Shown: positions 1 to 9,880, counted from the first letter of the stretch. The stretch: DNA of 64,000 nt from Adhaeribacter arboris (GCF_003023845.1 NZ_PYFT01000001.1:5580001-5644000), one strand, 5' to 3'. Notes: generated by a model from the letters alone, not told the origin. Made by a program: numbers and translations.

Positions 1-1
1 C

Positions 2-538
2 AAAGCAACGATTAAAGATCAGGCTAGCTATTATAGTACTATTACCCAAATAAAAAAAGATACAACACGCTATACAGTTAGTACTTTTTTTATATCGGGA
101 AATTTGAAAGAAAATGGTATCTATGAGGTCCGCAATTTTCCGGTTATCTGGGAAACATTATACCAACTTGATTTTTCAAATGCGTTAAAAGAAGGACTTT
201 TTAAGGAGTATTATCCTAATCAGCAACTCAAGTTCGAAGGAAAGTTTAGGAAGGGATTTGGGGAAGGAAAACACCGCCGGTGGTATGATAATGGGCAATT
301 GCTTTCTGAAACAACCTTGGTCAATGGGCGTGAAGAAGGAAAAGTAATGAGCTATTACGAGAATGGAAAGCCAAGTACGCAATACAAAGCCAGTAGTGGT
401 AAAATCGAGGGGGAATTAGTAGAATACTATACAAATGGCCGGAAAAGATCCCGGGCAACTTTCAGTAATGGCCTATTAGTGGGAGATATTATCTATTATG
501 ATTCGAAAGAAAACGAAGGTCCTAAAAAAAGTAAATAA
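2..538 (+). CDS. MORN/YwqK-like repeat protein, 5' truncated
   Basis: The reading frame is open to the first bases of the window, so the gene starts upstream and the TTG at 104 is only an internal codon. The visible part carries short repeats of the type YYxNGxxxxxxxFxxGxxxG (for example YYPNQQ, WYDNGQ, YYENGK and YYTNGR), which is the MORN-variant repeat of the YwqK antitoxin-like family. In that family repeats form a beta sheet; the biochemical role is usually unknown. It lies 132 bp upstream of the giant RHS gene on the same strand. MORN/YwqK proteins are often found near toxin loci, but an antitoxin role here is only inference. A start and any signal peptide lie outside the window. Confidence 0.75.
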   Translation, partial: KATIKDQASYYSTITQIKKDTTRYTVSTFFISGNLKENGIYEVRNFPVIWETLYQLDFSNALKEGLFKEYYPNQQLKFEGKFRKGFGEGKHRRWYDNGQLLSETTLVNGREEGKVMSYYENGKPSTQYKASSGKIEGELVEYYTNGRKRSRATFSNGLLVGDIIYYDSKENEGPKKSK

Positions 539-670
539 GACTTTGTTTATTTAATCTATTATTTTTTCATATACCTGTAATATAAATTAATACAGAATAA
601 GGAATGCTCTTATAGCAGGGTTAGGCTAGCACCTAAGCTTGCGAGGGATGATTATTGTTTAAACTTTTCT

Positions 671-3600
671 ATGCTACACATTTACAAACCCATTTTTCTT
701 GTTAGTAATACGTTTTTAGATAAAAAGGTAAGCTTAGTAGTACTCCTAATACTATGTGCTATCTTACAGGTACAGGCGCAAACCCCAACTATTTTCAGTC
801 CTTATGGTTCACCTTGCGTTGGTGCTAATCAGGTATTTGCACTTCAGGGAGGCAGCGCTAGTTCCTGGGGCGTACAGAACGGCACTATTTTATCGCAAAG
901 TTCTACCAGTATTCAGGTTCGTTGGACTACAGTGGGGAGTGGTTATGTATATGCTTATTATAACAGCTCTACCTATCCGTATAATGGTACAGTATCTTCG
1001 CCTACTTACTCTATCTCTAGTAATGTAACACCATCCGTGAAAATAGCGGCAAATAAAACGATTATTTGCGGCAATGGGCAAGATGCCGTCACATTTACCG
1101 CTACTCCTACTAATGGAGGTACTAGCCCGACTTATCAGTGGTACAAGAATGGCACAGCCATCTCGGGAGCAACGGCCAAAACTTACGTTGCTACTTCCGC
1201 TAATTTTACTTCCAATGATGCTATTACCTGCGTACTTTATTCTAATTACCCCTGTGTCACAAGCTATAATTCTAGTCCCTCCAACGCATTAAAAGTGAGT
1301 GTTAGTATTGCTACCCCAATAAGTATCTCTATTAGAGCAAGTACACCGGTTTGTGCCGATGGTAAAGGAGCGTTTATTGCCGATGTTAGCGGCGGGACGA
1401 GTTATACTTATAAGTGGAGGGTAAATGGTATAAGCAGAACAAGCGATACGCCTAATGCGCCTTCCTATGTATTATCATCTACTTTTAATAGTAATGACAA
1501 AGTTACTTGTGAGATAACTGCTACTGGAAATTGTTTATCTAATAATCCGGCAACTTCTAATACTCTGCTTGTAACTAGAGCAGCAAGCGTAACCCCTTAC
1601 GTGAGTATTACGCCTACCAGTGGCGCTACGCCCTCGGCGGAAGGATATTATTATACTTGTTTGGGTAGTAGTATTACTTTTACCGCAACACCGGGTAGCA
1701 ATGGGGTGGGAGCAGCGGGTTACTCCTGGACAGTGGCCGGACAAGCGGCTGGTACGGGTGCTACTTGTACCGTGCCTAATTATATTGGTCAGAATGTATC
1801 CGTTACTATGAATGCCACTGGCTCCTGTTTAACTAGTAATACGGCCACCAATACGATCAGTATACTTATTAAACCAAATGTAGGTCCACTAACGGCTATA
1901 AGTGGACTTGCGAGCCGTTGCCAAGGAGCCGGAACCGATACTTACAACAGTTCGGCTGCTAATGCTACTCATTATAGTTGGAGTCTTACCCCAGCTACGG
2001 CAGGTACAATTAATAATTTAGGAGTTGTTACTTGGGCAACTGATTTTACTGGTTCTGCTACCATTACCGTAACAGCTTTTGGTTGTGGGCCTTCTCAATC
2101 AGCTACTAAAATGGTTACCGTAACGAAACCGCTGGCAAACGCTGGAGTGGCAAAAGTTATCTGCTCGGGAGGTACAACCAGCATAGGAGTAGCGCCCGCG
2201 GAGGGTTATACGTATAAGTGGAGTCCGGCCACTGGCTTGTCGAGCGCTAATGTAGCCAATCCAACCGTAAATTTAACGAATACAACGTCTGAACCGGTTA
2301 GTCATACATATACGCTTACTACTACCATTAATGGTTGCTCTGCCACGGATCAGGTAGTAGTAACAGTAAACCCGGCAGTAGTAGCAGATGCTGGAGCCGA
2401 TAAAGCAATTTGTATTGATAATTCTACTGTACTAACAGCTACCGGGGGAATAACTTATAACTGGTACCCTGCAGCTGGGTTATCAGATCCTAATATTGCG
2501 AATCCAATGGCTTCTCCAACAGAGACTACTGTTTACCGGGTAACCGTTACTAATGCGTATGGCTGTTCGGCCACGGATGAAATAGTTGTTACCGTAAACC
2601 CAAAACCAATAGCTTCAATAACCTATACCAACCCTGATAATATCTATCAGAGCGATAAAAAAGTTTTAACCGCTAGTACGGGTAAATCTTACCGCTGGAG
2701 TACGGGAGCCACGACTCCTAGCATTACGGTAACTGCGGCAGGAAATTATTCGGTAATAGTAACGAACGATGGGGGTTGCTCCAGCGAGGCCACTATTGCC
2801 CTGGAACCTAACAATTATAATTATGTAGTCAGCAATACAATCTTAACGGAAGGCATCACCAGCGAAGCCCAAGTAGAAAACCTTTCGATAGAGCAACGTT
2901 CCCAAAGTATTGTTTATTTCGACGGATTGGGCCGGGAATTACAAACGGTTGTTACCCAAGGAAGCCCCACGAAAAAGGATATAGTGCAACCAATTGCCTA
3001 CGACGCTTTTGGTCGTCAGACTACCACTTACTTGCCATATACAAGTGGTGATAATGGCTATTTTAAAACCGATGCCTTACTACCTGATTATTCTGCCAGT
3101 CAGCAGTACTTATTTTATCAAAATGCTGCCGCCAACGCGGATAAACACGCGGCGGATACTGCTCCTTACGCTCTAAACGTTTTGGAAGCTTCGCCTTTAA
3201 ATCGTGTAATAGAAAAAGGAGCTGCCGGGGCGGCTTGGCAACCCATGGCTGGTAGCGAAGCCGGCAAAACCGTTAAGATTACTGAGCGCACGAATACTGC
3301 TAATGAAGTAAGACTTTGGAGGTATGAGTATGCGACTGATCGCACTACAGCAGCAAGCTTTTACGAAGCGCGGCAATTGTATGTAACCGAGCAGCGCGAT
3401 GAGCACAATGCTCTTACGCTCGAATACAAGGATAAGGAAGGCCACATAGTCCTGAAAAAAGTGCAGGAAAGCGCTACTACTCCGCAGGATGATTCGGGTT
3501 ACTTGTTAACTTACTACGTGTACGACGATTTGGGTAATCTGCGCCTCGTAGTGCCACCACAAGGCGTTCGCTCGCTGCCGAGTGGTACGGCTACCTGGGC

Positions 3601-6600
3601 TCCGGAAAAAGAATTCATACATACCTGGTGCTTTCAGTACGATTACGATGCCCGCCAGCGGATGATTTTAAAGAAAGTGCCGGGAGCACAACCAATTCGA
3701 ATGGTTTATAACCGGCGCGATCAACTCATCTTAACCCAGGATGGCGAACAGAGTAAGACTAACCAGTGGAGCTTCACCAAATACGATGCCTTCAGCCGGC
3801 CGATTCTGTCGGGTATGCTCACGGATAATCGTACTCATGACCAAATGCAAGCAGCAGCGGCTGAGGACTTAACTCCGTTCGAAACCCAGAACAGCACTGC
3901 TTCGTCTGGTTACACACTTACTAATTCATTCCCGACGAACGTAACCGACGCCGACCTGCTCACCATTACTTATTACGACGGTTATAACTATCCTGCCTTA
4001 CAAAATACTACGTTCGCTTTTACCGCGCCAGGCAGTCCAGCCAATGGTTGGGCTTCGGATTACTTTGAACGAGTAAAGGAGCAAGTAACAGGTCAGCGGG
4101 TAAAAGTACTGGGTAGCTTTACCTGGCTCACTACCGCCAACTATTACGACGATAACTACCGCCTTATTCAAACAGTGGCCGATAACAGCGTAGGTGGCAT
4201 TGATCGCTTGGCGAGCCGTTACGATTTTACCGGTAAAGTATTGGAAACTCTGGCAACGCACACCAAAGGCAACCAAAGTCATATTGTAACTACCTCCTTT
4301 ACTTACGACCACGGGGGCCGGTTGCTGCAAACTACCCAGCAGATGGATGGCGCCAACCCGGTTGTGCTGGCAACTAATCAATACAACGAATTGGGCCAAC
4401 TCATCGACAAAAAGCTGCATCGGTCTGTTAGCGACAATAATTATTTACAAAGCGTGGACTACCGCTATACTATCCGGGGCTGGCTCACGCACATTAATAA
4501 TACCGCCTTGAGTAACGATAATGGTACTACGAACGACGATACGAACGATGTCTTCGGTTTTGAACTGACGTATAACCAGCCCACTTCCGACCCGAAGGCC
4601 AAAGCGCAGTTTAACGGCAATATTGCCGAGAGTTTCTGGAAAACCAGCACCGATAAGCAATTGCGCGGCTACCATTACGCCTACGACCCGGTGAACCGCT
4701 TAACCGGAGCCGCTTATTTGGCTCCCTCGGCCAGCACCGAAGATTACAGCGTTTCTAACATCAGTTACGATGCGAATGGCAATATCCGGACGATGAATCG
4801 CAAAGGATTACGCGCCGAAGTAGACGGCGTAAAAACTTTCGGCGACCTGGATAAGCTAAAATATAGTTATAGTGCGGCCAGTGGTAACCAACTATTAGGA
4901 GTAGACGACACAGAGACGACGGCTACGCCGCACGATTTTGAAGATTTAAACGCGCGTAAGTACCATGAAGCAGCTCCGGAATATGCCTATGATGCAAACG
5001 GTAACCTTATCAAGGACGATAACAAAGGCATTACGCATATTACTTACAATCATTTGAACTTGCCGCAGCGCATCTATTTTGGCTCTGATAAATATCTGGA
5101 TTTTAGCTACAATGCCGCCGGAATAAAGCTGCGTAAACGAGTAGTAGAAAGTGGTAAAGCCGATAAAGTAACTGATTACAGCGGCAGCTTCGTGTACCAA
5201 AATGATACCCTGCAGTTTGCGCATAGCAGCGAAGGCCGAGTTTTGTATAAACCGGCTACTAACACTTGGCAGTACGAGTACCACCTAAAAGATCACTTGG
5301 GTAATCTGCGGGTGTCGTTTGCCGAACCAACGGTAGAGCAACATTTAGCTACGATGGAGGTCGAACGGGCCGAGCAGGAAACGAAATTTAAAGATTTTGG
5401 TAACACTAAAGTGCCAGTAGCCACGGCTTTAGACCATACGCATACAACTACTTACTCCACGGGAGCCACGCCGGAAGTAGTGCGGCTCAACCGGGGTCGG
5501 AGTGTAGCCGACATCCGGCCTAGCTTGAGCTTGCGTGTGATGCCCGGCGACCACGTACAAGCGAAAGTCTACGCCAAATACCTAGATTTACGGCAAAGCC
5601 AACTCAACGCCAATGTGTTGCTAGCAGCACTGACCGGAGCCGCTGGTTACTCGATTACCAGCGACGGCGTGCTAACGACCGTAGTAGATAATGCCTCCGG
5701 TACGGCTGCTACCCTGCAAAACGGCGGCAGTTCCGACCAGCAGCCCCACGCTTATCTCAATTATTATCTCTTCGACGAGAACAACCACCGCATTACCTCC
5801 GGTTACGAGCAGGTAAATAGTACTGCGGCGATGTATGATGCCGCGAGTACCAACGGCAATCACCAGGAATTAGTGTTAAATATCCCTCCCATCGAAAAAG
5901 CTGGTTATTTACGCATTGAACTTAGCCATGATGTGGCCGAAAATATCGATATTTACTTCGATGATTTAACTATAACGCATCAGCACGGTTTGATTGTACA
6001 GGAAAACCATTATGATCCCTGGGGTCTGAACTTAACCGGTATTGAAAGTAAAGGTCAGCCCGATCATAAATTCCAGTACAATGGTAAAGAGAGGCAGGAG
6101 GAATTTGGATTAAACTGGAGTGATTATGGAGCTAGATTCTATGATCCACAGCTAGGCCAATGGCATAGTGTGGATCCGCTAGCCGATAAGATGCGGAGGC
6201 ATTCACCTTATAACTATGCGTTTGACAATCCGATTAGGTTTATTGATCTGGATGGAATGGCACCCCAAAACCCAGAAGGAGATGACCCCAACCTTAAGTA
6301 TGGCAAAAAGGCAAAAGCTTCGGATGTTGCTCCTTCATCAGAGAAAGTCTTAAAAGAAATAGCTAAAGATGCTGGTTTAGAAGAATTAACTATAACTAAT
6401 ACTGCACGCACACCCGCTCATCAAGCAAGAGTTATGTACGAAAATAAAGTGAAAGGTAAATCTTCATCATACGGAAGACCAGGAAAAGAAGTACTTAAAG
6501 TTTACGATAAAATGGCTGGAAAAAATTCCCCAAAAGAAATAAAAAGTGCAATGACAGATAAAATAAATGAATTAGGGCCAACAACAGTGTCGCATCATGC

Positions 6601-6853
6601 AAGTGATCCAAGTACCCTCACAGTTGTAGATGTTTCTATAGCAAGTGTAAAAAGTCAAGGAGGGTTTAATGCTCAAAGAAATTTTGTAAATACAGTTGAA
6701 AGTTATGTAGAAAAAGGAGCTGTGTCCAAATTTTTACATCCTGGCAACAATAAAGGTGAAGCTGCTTATCACATTGAAATCAAGGTGACTGCGGAGCCAC
6801 AAAGGGGTATTCCTATGCCTAAAATGGATTATTCTCAATTAATTACTTGGTAA
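671..6853 (+). CDS. Secreted RHS repeat protein with DUF6443 and a C-terminal M15-peptidase-like toxin domain
   Basis: A 2060-residue polymorphic-toxin-type protein. A Sec signal peptide ends near residue 36 (QVQAQ). Residues about 40-700 are Ig/PKD-like repeats rich in Thr, Ser and Asn with paired Cys. A DUF6443-like domain begins near residue 713. RHS/YD repeats follow up to the core motif YDPQLGQWHSVDP at about residue 1823, ending with DLDGMAP near 1860. The last 200 residues change character: Lys-rich, AT-rich codons, and a pattern TARTPAHQARVMY, then SHH (1974-1976), VVD (D1987) and AYHIE (H2034). This resembles the His/Asp/His zinc site of M15 D,D-carboxypeptidases. In RHS proteins the shell encloses a C-terminal toxin that is variable between strains. 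The peptidase assignment is inference; a neighbouring small secreted protein fits as immunity protein. Confidence 0.85.
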   Translation: MLHIYKPIFLVSNTFLDKKVSLVVLLILCAILQVQAQTPTIFSPYGSPCVGANQVFALQGGSASSWGVQNGTILSQSSTSIQVRWTTVGSGYVYAYYNSSTYPYNGTVSSPTYSISSNVTPSVKIAANKTIICGNGQDAVTFTATPTNGGTSPTYQWYKNGTAISGATAKTYVATSANFTSNDAITCVLYSNYPCVTSYNSSPSNALKVSVSIATPISISIRASTPVCADGKGAFIADVSGGTSYTYKWRVNGISRTSDTPNAPSYVLSSTFNSNDKVTCEITATGNCLSNNPATSNTLLVTRAASVTPYVSITPTSGATPSAEGYYYTCLGSSITFTATPGSNGVGAAGYSWTVAGQAAGTGATCTVPNYIGQNVSVTMNATGSCLTSNTATNTISILIKPNVGPLTAISGLASRCQGAGTDTYNSSAANATHYSWSLTPATAGTINNLGVVTWATDFTGSATITVTAFGCGPSQSATKMVTVTKPLANAGVAKVICSGGTTSIGVAPAEGYTYKWSPATGLSSANVANPTVNLTNTTSEPVSHTYTLTTTINGCSATDQVVVTVNPAVVADAGADKAICIDNSTVLTATGGITYNWYPAAGLSDPNIANPMASPTETTVYRVTVTNAYGCSATDEIVVTVNPKPIASITYTNPDNIYQSDKKVLTASTGKSYRWSTGATTPSITVTAAGNYSVIVTNDGGCSSEATIALEPNNYNYVVSNTILTEGITSEAQVENLSIEQRSQSIVYFDGLGRELQTVVTQGSPTKKDIVQPIAYDAFGRQTTTYLPYTSGDNGYFKTDALLPDYSASQQYLFYQNAAANADKHAADTAPYALNVLEASPLNRVIEKGAAGAAWQPMAGSEAGKTVKITERTNTANEVRLWRYEYATDRTTAASFYEARQLYVTEQRDEHNALTLEYKDKEGHIVLKKVQESATTPQDDSGYLLTYYVYDDLGNLRLVVPPQGVRSLPSGTATWAPEKEFIHTWCFQYDYDARQRMILKKVPGAQPIRMVYNRRDQLILTQDGEQSKTNQWSFTKYDAFSRPILSGMLTDNRTHDQMQAAAAEDLTPFETQNSTASSGYTLTNSFPTNVTDADLLTITYYDGYNYPALQNTTFAFTAPGSPANGWASDYFERVKEQVTGQRVKVLGSFTWLTTANYYDDNYRLIQTVADNSVGGIDRLASRYDFTGKVLETLATHTKGNQSHIVTTSFTYDHGGRLLQTTQQMDGANPVVLATNQYNELGQLIDKKLHRSVSDNNYLQSVDYRYTIRGWLTHINNTALSNDNGTTNDDTNDVFGFELTYNQPTSDPKAKAQFNGNIAESFWKTSTDKQLRGYHYAYDPVNRLTGAAYLAPSASTEDYSVSNISYDANGNIRTMNRKGLRAEVDGVKTFGDLDKLKYSYSAASGNQLLGVDDTETTATPHDFEDLNARKYHEAAPEYAYDANGNLIKDDNKGITHITYNHLNLPQRIYFGSDKYLDFSYNAAGIKLRKRVVESGKADKVTDYSGSFVYQNDTLQFAHSSEGRVLYKPATNTWQYEYHLKDHLGNLRVSFAEPTVEQHLATMEVERAEQETKFKDFGNTKVPVATALDHTHTTTYSTGATPEVVRLNRGRSVADIRPSLSLRVMPGDHVQAKVYAKYLDLRQSQLNANVLLAALTGAAGYSITSDGVLTTVVDNASGTAATLQNGGSSDQQPHAYLNYYLFDENNHRITSGYEQVNSTAAMYDAASTNGNHQELVLNIPPIEKAGYLRIELSHDVAENIDIYFDDLTITHQHGLIVQENHYDPWGLNLTGIESKGQPDHKFQYNGKERQEEFGLNWSDYGARFYDPQLGQWHSVDPLADKMRRHSPYNYAFDNPIRFIDLDGMAPQNPEGDDPNLKYGKKAKASDVAPSSEKVLKEIAKDAGLEELTITNTARTPAHQARVMYENKVKGKSSSYGRPGKEVLKVYDKMAGKNSPKEIKSAMTDKINELGPTTVSHHASDPSTLTVVDVSIASVKSQGGFNAQRNFVNTVESYVEKGAVSKFLHPGNNKGEAAYHIEIKVTAEPQRGIPMPKMDYSQLITW

Positions 6854-6901
6854 AAATAAGTTATAAATCTAAAAACTACTTCTTTACATAATATTAATGC
6901 T

Positions 6902-7456
6902 ATGAAAAATTTAAGTATTATATTTCTATTAACAATGAGTTTATTGCCTCTAAAGGTATTAACAAGTACAAATGCATTTAAAAAAAGCTCAGTATTTCAA
7001 TCAAATAGTATAACAAACCTTTCATATCTAAAGAATAAGCAAGAAATTATTTATTTCAATTATGATGAATTAAATAAAAGAGGAAATGGAATATTAAAGA
7101 ATCGCTATATTTTTCAAGTAAAGCCATGGAATAATGAAGATGAATATGGCATTACATTCGTAAGTTTAACAACTAATTCAAAAAAAGAGATACTAGGTAA
7201 TGAAGCTAAAGTAAGTGAATACAAAGCATATTTAGAGGCAGAAATTCGGATGCTTACTAAAATTTTATTGAAAGATAAAATAGCTATTCAAGTAATAGAA
7301 AGTTCTATAGCTTCTAAAAAAGGTAAGTTCAATTTAAAGAATGGTATTTATAGCCTTATTACTGATGGGGGTAACTATGACGAAATTTCAGTTCAAGTAA
7401 TGCACTTTGATTACTATTCAGATTTAATTACAATAAGTTGTCGAGCAGTTAATTAA
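6902..7456 (+). CDS. Small secreted protein, candidate immunity protein for the RHS toxin tip
   Basis: A 184-residue protein starting 48 bp after the RHS stop codon on the same strand. Residues 1-22 form a Sec signal peptide (MKNLSIIFLLTMSLLPLKVL), so the product should act outside the cytoplasm. The rest has no family I recognise; it is Lys/Glu/Ile-rich with predicted mixed alpha/beta character. Codon use is as AT-rich as the toxin tip just upstream and unlike the RHS shell, which suggests both arrived together. In polymorphic toxin loci the gene directly after the toxin normally encodes its immunity protein. A periplasmic location would suit protection against a peptidoglycan peptidase. The immunity role is inferred from position only. 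Confidence 0.6.
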   Translation: MKNLSIIFLLTMSLLPLKVLTSTNAFKKSSVFQSNSITNLSYLKNKQEIIYFNYDELNKRGNGILKNRYIFQVKPWNNEDEYGITFVSLTTNSKKEILGNEAKVSEYKAYLEAEIRMLTKILLKDKIAIQVIESSIASKKGKFNLKNGIYSLITDGGNYDEISVQVMHFDYYSDLITISCRAVN

Positions 7457-7686
7457 ATGGTTTGTTGAATTCTCATGTGTTAACTATTAAGTAGATTAGC
7501 TTAATGGAGTACATTTAATCAAAGTCGAATGTTAGAGTCTAGTCTGATGCTAATGTATATATAGTAAAATAGGTGATTATAATAGATTATGTTATTTGCG
7601 TAAGTTATATGGTTGAGTATATAAGTAAAAATAAATATATAATTTTTAATACTTTTAAATGAGGGTAAGATTTTGCTCCGACATAG

Positions 7687-8925
7687 ATGAACATGTTAAT
7701 TATTTCCAAATCAAAGAGCCTAATTACAAATTCTGTATTGTTGATTTTAACGTTAAAGTTATTTCTTTTTTTTCATTTAAATAGTTACGCTCAACAGCAA
7801 AATATAAATCAAAATACAAATTTATTTGAGCTGTCTATGCAAGATTTACTTTCAGAACAGGATAGCTCACAGGTGTCAAGCATATCAGATTCTTTACAAT
7901 TTAAAACAGTCATTGATAGCCTGAGACATTTAAACCAAGAATCTACTAAATTGGAACACAAAGTAGATAGCTTGCTGCAGGTAGTTACCGGTAGAGTAAA
8001 AGGATTAAGTAAAGATGAGATTTCGAATACCGAGCTGTCTAATTTAATTGAAAATGGAAAGCAAGTAATACCATCAGACGTACTACCAACCAAAGCAGAC
8101 CAAGTAATTACAAAATTAAACCAAATTACTATTTCCCAAAAATTACCCGACCAACTCCATTTAATTAAATCAAGCTTACCTAACATTCCTCTCGCGCAGA
8201 AAGTAGCAGGCGTAGAAGTAATAAAGAAGTTACCAGATGCGAAAGCAGCAGCGGAACTGGCAAAACAAGCCGCTTCGGATGCGGCCGAAACTTACTTCGG
8301 AAAGCAGTCAACGGCTCTTGACCAGGCGCGAAACGAATTAACTAAATATAAAGGCCGGCTGGAGAAGGTAGAAAGCTTAAAAGATTTACCTAAAGGAATG
8401 TTCCGGTTGAATCCGCTCCGCAATAAACCCTGGTACGAACGGGTAGTACTGGGCAGTCAGTGGCAGTTTAGTAAACAGGAACGATACCGCATTGATTTGG
8501 GGCCTTCGGTTGCCTGGCTGTTTACGGATAAGTTGTCGGCGGGAGCAGGCTTTCAGTACCGATTGAGCGTGAGTACGAAGCAGAAACCTTGGGTAAGCAG
8601 TTCCGATAAAGTGTTTGGTTATTTTGCCTTCAGCGATTTTCAGGTGACAAAAGGCTTTTTTGCCCGGTTCCATTACGATATTTTAAATACTTCCGTTCCT
8701 CGCCTGAACTCGTGGCAACAAGCTGAAATAGTAGAACAACGCTGGGTAAATGGTTTGTCGCTTGGCATAGGTAAGAGTTATACGTTTTATAAGAAAATAA
8801 ATGGTTATGCTTTGATGCAGTATAACCTGTTACACCAGGCTGGGGAGAGTCCTTACTTAAAACCCGTACAGGCAAAAATCGGCTTCTATATCAACGGGAA
8901 ATACTTAACTAAATCAAAGCCATAA
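7687..8925 (+). CDS. Envelope protein with coiled-coil region and C-terminal beta-barrel-like domain
   Basis: A 412-residue protein with an N-terminal signal peptide (cleavage near residue 36, NSYAQQQ). Residues about 40-240 are helical and rich in Gln, Lys, Leu and Ser with heptad-like spacing, probably coiled coil. Residues about 255-412 consist of alternating aromatic/polar strands separated by short turns (WQFSKQERYRIDLGPSVAWLF and onward), consistent with a small outer-membrane barrel. No named family is recognised. It is the last gene of the RHS locus, 230 bp after the candidate immunity gene. It could be an envelope anchor or an export partner for the RHS protein, but that is inference. 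An alternative ATG lies two codons downstream. Codon use moves from AT-rich at the N-terminus to the genome norm at the barrel. Confidence 0.6.
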   Translation: MNMLIISKSKSLITNSVLLILTLKLFLFFHLNSYAQQQNINQNTNLFELSMQDLLSEQDSSQVSSISDSLQFKTVIDSLRHLNQESTKLEHKVDSLLQVVTGRVKGLSKDEISNTELSNLIENGKQVIPSDVLPTKADQVITKLNQITISQKLPDQLHLIKSSLPNIPLAQKVAGVEVIKKLPDAKAAAELAKQAASDAAETYFGKQSTALDQARNELTKYKGRLEKVESLKDLPKGMFRLNPLRNKPWYERVVLGSQWQFSKQERYRIDLGPSVAWLFTDKLSAGAGFQYRLSVSTKQKPWVSSSDKVFGYFAFSDFQVTKGFFARFHYDILNTSVPRLNSWQQAEIVEQRWVNGLSLGIGKSYTFYKKINGYALMQYNLLHQAGESPYLKPVQAKIGFYINGKYLTKSKP

Positions 8926-9013
8926 TTTTTAAACCAACTTAATTTAAAAACAATAAAATAAGTTAGCCAGATAAAATTTAATTGTTTAGCTAAATAGAAG
9001 AGAGGCATTCAAT

Positions 9014-9021
9014 TACCTTTG
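9014..9021 (+). promoter_or_regulatory. Candidate -7 promoter element for the cobalamin adenosyltransferase gene
   Basis: TACCTTTG matches the Bacteroidota TAnnTTTG -7 element about 110 bp upstream of the ATG. No clear -33 TTG is seen at the expected distance. Confidence 0.35.
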
Positions 9022-9131
9022 CCGGTAGTAATTTACTAGAACGCCGCAAGCTTTTAGCAAAGTGAAAGGCAAGTAGTCTTAAATTATTTTCACTTTCTTA
9101 CATAACAATTAAATTTTGAGGCTTATTTACC

Positions 9132-9680
9132 ATGAAAATATACACCAAAACCGGCGACCAGGGTTTAACCAGTTTAATTGGCGGCACGCGGGTACGAAAA
9201 TCACATTTGCGTATTGAAGCTTATGGTACGGTGGATGAATTGAACTCTTATATAGGATTGGTACGCGACCAGCCGGTAAATGAATTCCGGAAAAACTTAT
9301 TGCAGGAAATCCAGGATCGGCTATTTACCATTGGGGCATTGTTGGCTTCTGACCCCGACAAAGTCAAAAAAAACATTCCGGACTTACACGAAGCAGATAT
9401 AATCCGATTAGAAGTTGAAATGGATGGGATAGATGCTATTTTACCGCCCTTAAAAGCCTTTATTTTACCTGGTGGGCACCCCGCGGTATCGTTTTGCCAC
9501 GTTGCTCGTTGCGTTTGCCGACGCGCCGAACGTTTAATCATTGCCTTGCAGGAAGAATCGTTTGTGGAACCTATTATAATTAAATACTTAAATCGCCTTT
9601 CTGATTACTTATTTATGCTGAGCCGCCAGATGGCGCACGAGCTAAAGGTAGAGGAACTATCCTGGCAACCGCGGTTGTAG
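9132..9680 (+). CDS. PduO-type ATP:cob(I)alamin adenosyltransferase
   Basis: A 182-residue protein that transfers the adenosyl group of ATP to cob(I)alamin, giving adenosylcobalamin for B12-dependent enzymes; cytoplasmic and normally trimeric. The N-terminal ATP-binding signature is present (KIYTKTGDQGLTSLIGG, residues 2-18), followed by RIEAYGTVDELNSYIGL (about 27-43). The C-terminal half has FILPGG, CRRAER and the YLNRLSDYLFMLSR helix typical of the family. Length is normal for PduO-type enzymes. The start ATG is followed directly by the family N-terminus. It is a single-gene unit between the RHS locus and ilvE; no cobalamin riboswitch is visible upstream. No other cobalamin gene lies in the window. 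Confidence 0.93.
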   Translation: MKIYTKTGDQGLTSLIGGTRVRKSHLRIEAYGTVDELNSYIGLVRDQPVNEFRKNLLQEIQDRLFTIGALLASDPDKVKKNIPDLHEADIIRLEVEMDGIDAILPPLKAFILPGGHPAVSFCHVARCVCRRAERLIIALQEESFVEPIIIKYLNRLSDYLFMLSRQMAHELKVEELSWQPRL

Positions 9681-9795
9681 TTTAAGAAACCGTAAAATGT
9701 AAACTCAAAAATAGGTTTCCTCATAACCGGACAACTTCATTCCTTCTTGCACCCAGGTAATTGCCGTAATCCCAGTATATTCTCTAAAAATTTGT

Positions 9796-9803
9796 TACTT
9801 TTG
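9796..9803 (+). promoter_or_regulatory. Candidate -7 promoter element for ilvE
   Basis: TACTTTTG fits TAnnTTTG and lies about 78 bp before the ilvE ATG. The upstream -33 element is not convincing. Confidence 0.45.
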
Positions 9804-9880
9804 CTTCGTGCATCCGTTATAAAAGAGTATATATTTTTTATAAGCGATTCTTTATAGTTAATTTTTTAATTTCTTTTCCT

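Noticed and set aside
3998-4420. Antisense ORF inside the RHS gene
   Set aside because: It is one of many shadow frames opposite a long GC-richer coding region, without any independent support.
9001-9131. Cobalamin riboswitch before the adenosyltransferase gene
   Set aside because: The leader is short and lacks the conserved B12-box words; only a -7 promoter match is visible.
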